Of a stretch of DNA of 7,354 bases, positions 6,676-7,354 are shown one piece after another; position 1 is the first letter of the stretch; each line of letters starts with the position of its first letter. This DNA comes from Bacillota bacterium (GTDB lineage Bacteria; Bacillota; Clostridia; Christensenellales; CALWSW01): contig JAEYFO010000336.1 in the NCBI GenBank assembly GCA_023402915.1, positions 1-7,354 of the forward strand. Direction: 5' to 3'. The position numbers were made by a program, and so were the translations under genes. The notes below the pieces were generated by a model. It saw only the letters and a list, made by a program, of their open reading frames with translations, did no database searches and had not been told where the DNA came from.

Positions 6676-7161
6676 TCAGAAAACCAGGCGCATCTGATGC
6701 CACACGGCATTTCCGTGGGTGGATTTTTCGGACACACCTTCATCGGAAAAGCCGAACTTTGCGTAATACGGAAGGAGCTTTTCCTTGCAGGTCAGCACAA
6801 CTCCCCTGCGCCCCTGCTGCCTTGCATCGTCGATCGCACGGCGGAGAAGTGTTCCGGCATAGCCATGCCGGCGATAATCCGGGAGCGTATTGACGCCAAA
6901 AATCATCTGCCATGCGCCGTTTTCATCGTGCATGGCCGCATTTTCGTACATTTCATCGGTTAGATCCGGCTCATTTGTTACAAATCCATCCACAAAGGCG
7001 ATCAGCTTTTCAGCCTCATACATCAGCCAGAAATGATTCCCGTAATACCTGACTCTTTCAATAAAATCCTTTTCGGTTGCTGCTTCTGCGGGCGGAAAGC
7101 ATTCTGCCTCAACTGCGGCAATCGCAGAAACGTCTTGAGCTGCTGCGTATTTGAGATTCAT
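6676..7161 (-). CDS. GNAT-family N-acetyltransferase, arylalkylamine-acetyltransferase-like
   Basis: This 161-residue enzyme should transfer an acetyl group from acetyl-CoA to an amine. The acetyl-CoA binding motif A is clear: V90-N-T-L-P-D-Y then R97-R98-H99-G100-Y101-A102. YYAKFGF at 132-138 is the motif B region. The N-terminal CFPPAEAA (21-28) and the C-terminal HGNAVWHQM (149-157) resemble small bacterial relatives of arylalkylamine (serotonin) N-acetyltransferase; the substrate is not predictable. ATG at 7161 has GGAGG 8-9 nt upstream, and a promoter lies at 7183-7211. The 5' half is about 40-45% GC by eye against 60% or more in bipA, which could mean more recent acquisition. The TetR gene follows in the same direction. 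Confidence 0.92.
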   Translation of the reverse strand: MNLKYAAAQDVSAIAAVEAECFPPAEAATEKDFIERVRYYGNHFWLMYEAEKLIAFVDGFVTNEPDLTDEMYENAAMHDENGAWQMIFGVNTLPDYRRHGYAGTLLRRAIDDARQQGRRGVVLTCKEKLLPYYAKFGFSDEGVSEKSTHGNAVWHQMRLVF

Positions 7162-7182
7162 ATTGTGTTCCTCCGTAAGCCT

Positions 7183-7211
7183 ATCCTATCATAAGAACCG
7201 CGTTGCTTCAA
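7183..7211 (-). promoter_or_regulatory. Sigma-A-like promoter of the GNAT-TetR pair
   Basis: On the minus strand TTGAAG (7211-7206) and TAGGAT (7188-7183) are separated by 17 nt; each matches the consensus at four of six positions. The predicted transcript starts within a short distance of the GNAT ribosome binding site. The element lies downstream of the terminator of the preceding gene, as expected for a new transcription unit. Confidence 0.55.
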
Positions 7212-7240
7212 GGAGCGCCGGAGCTGCCGGAACGCCTGGC

Positions 7241-7276
7241 AAAAAGAAAACGCCCTGTATCGCGCAGGGCGTTTTC
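7241..7276 (-). terminator. Intrinsic terminator of the right-edge gene
   Basis: GAAAACGCCCTG (7246-7257) pairs perfectly with CAGGGCGTTTTC (7265-7276) around a 7-nt loop. On the minus strand five T residues (7245-7241) follow the stem. It begins 12 nt after the stop codon of the partial gene at the right edge and separates that gene from the GNAT-TetR unit. Confidence 0.9.
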
Positions 7277-7288
7277 GAAACGATCGGC

Positions 7289-7354
7289 TTAGTCTTCGCC
7301 CGGCGCAGTGGCTGCGTCGAAAATGTCCGTGACTTCCTTTGCGGGAGCCTTGTC
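7289..7354 (-). CDS. C-terminal end of an unidentified protein (partial)
   Basis: The last 21 codons and TAA stop of a minus-strand gene are visible, encoding a tail ending KEVTDIFDAATAPGED. The frame stays open to the edge, and a strong terminator follows 12 nt after the stop, which supports it as a real gene end. The tail is acidic and Ala/Pro-rich, as is common for unstructured C-termini. It is too short to identify the protein. Confidence 0.65.
   Translation of the reverse strand, partial: DKAPAKEVTDIFDAATAPGED

Overview
The window looks like a chromosomal segment of a GC-rich anaerobic Firmicute, probably a gut Clostridia/Oscillospiraceae-type organism. This rests on strong GGAGG-type ribosome binding sites, a TTG start, sigma-A-like promoters, short hairpin-plus-T terminators and BipA/TypA sequence features. 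The assignment is an inference; no rRNA or other marker is present. Eight coding regions are supported, two of them cut by the window edges. All are on the minus strand except bipA.

Left part (1-3171, minus strand). Read in the direction of transcription, this holds an unrecognised 146-residue single-pass membrane protein with short internal repeats, a 12-helix MFS transporter resembling the SLC45/sucrose-symporter branch, a membrane-anchored glycerophosphodiester phosphodiesterase (GDPD), and the N-terminal part of another single-pass membrane protein. The transporter, GDPD and last protein are 26-32 nt apart, each with its own ribosome binding site, so they look like one operon. The first gene has a clear promoter and may read into the rest, because no strong terminator follows it.

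Middle (3172-5395). A divergent intergenic region carries the minus-strand promoter and a plus-strand promoter with a leader of about 108 nt containing a long imperfect hairpin. This precedes bipA/typA, a complete 607-residue ribosome-associated translational GTPase, which ends in a strong intrinsic terminator.

Right part (5396-7354). About 585 nt without a convincing gene follows. It has several short hairpins and a second plus-strand terminator, so it may encode a transcript. On the minus strand lie a TetR-family regulator and, upstream of it, a GNAT acetyltransferase with its own promoter; the two are probably co-transcribed. At the right edge is the last 21 codons of another minus-strand gene and its terminator.

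I saw no phage, CRISPR, IS, toxin-antitoxin or defence module. The least explained items are the 5396-5981 intergenic region and the repeat-bearing small membrane protein.
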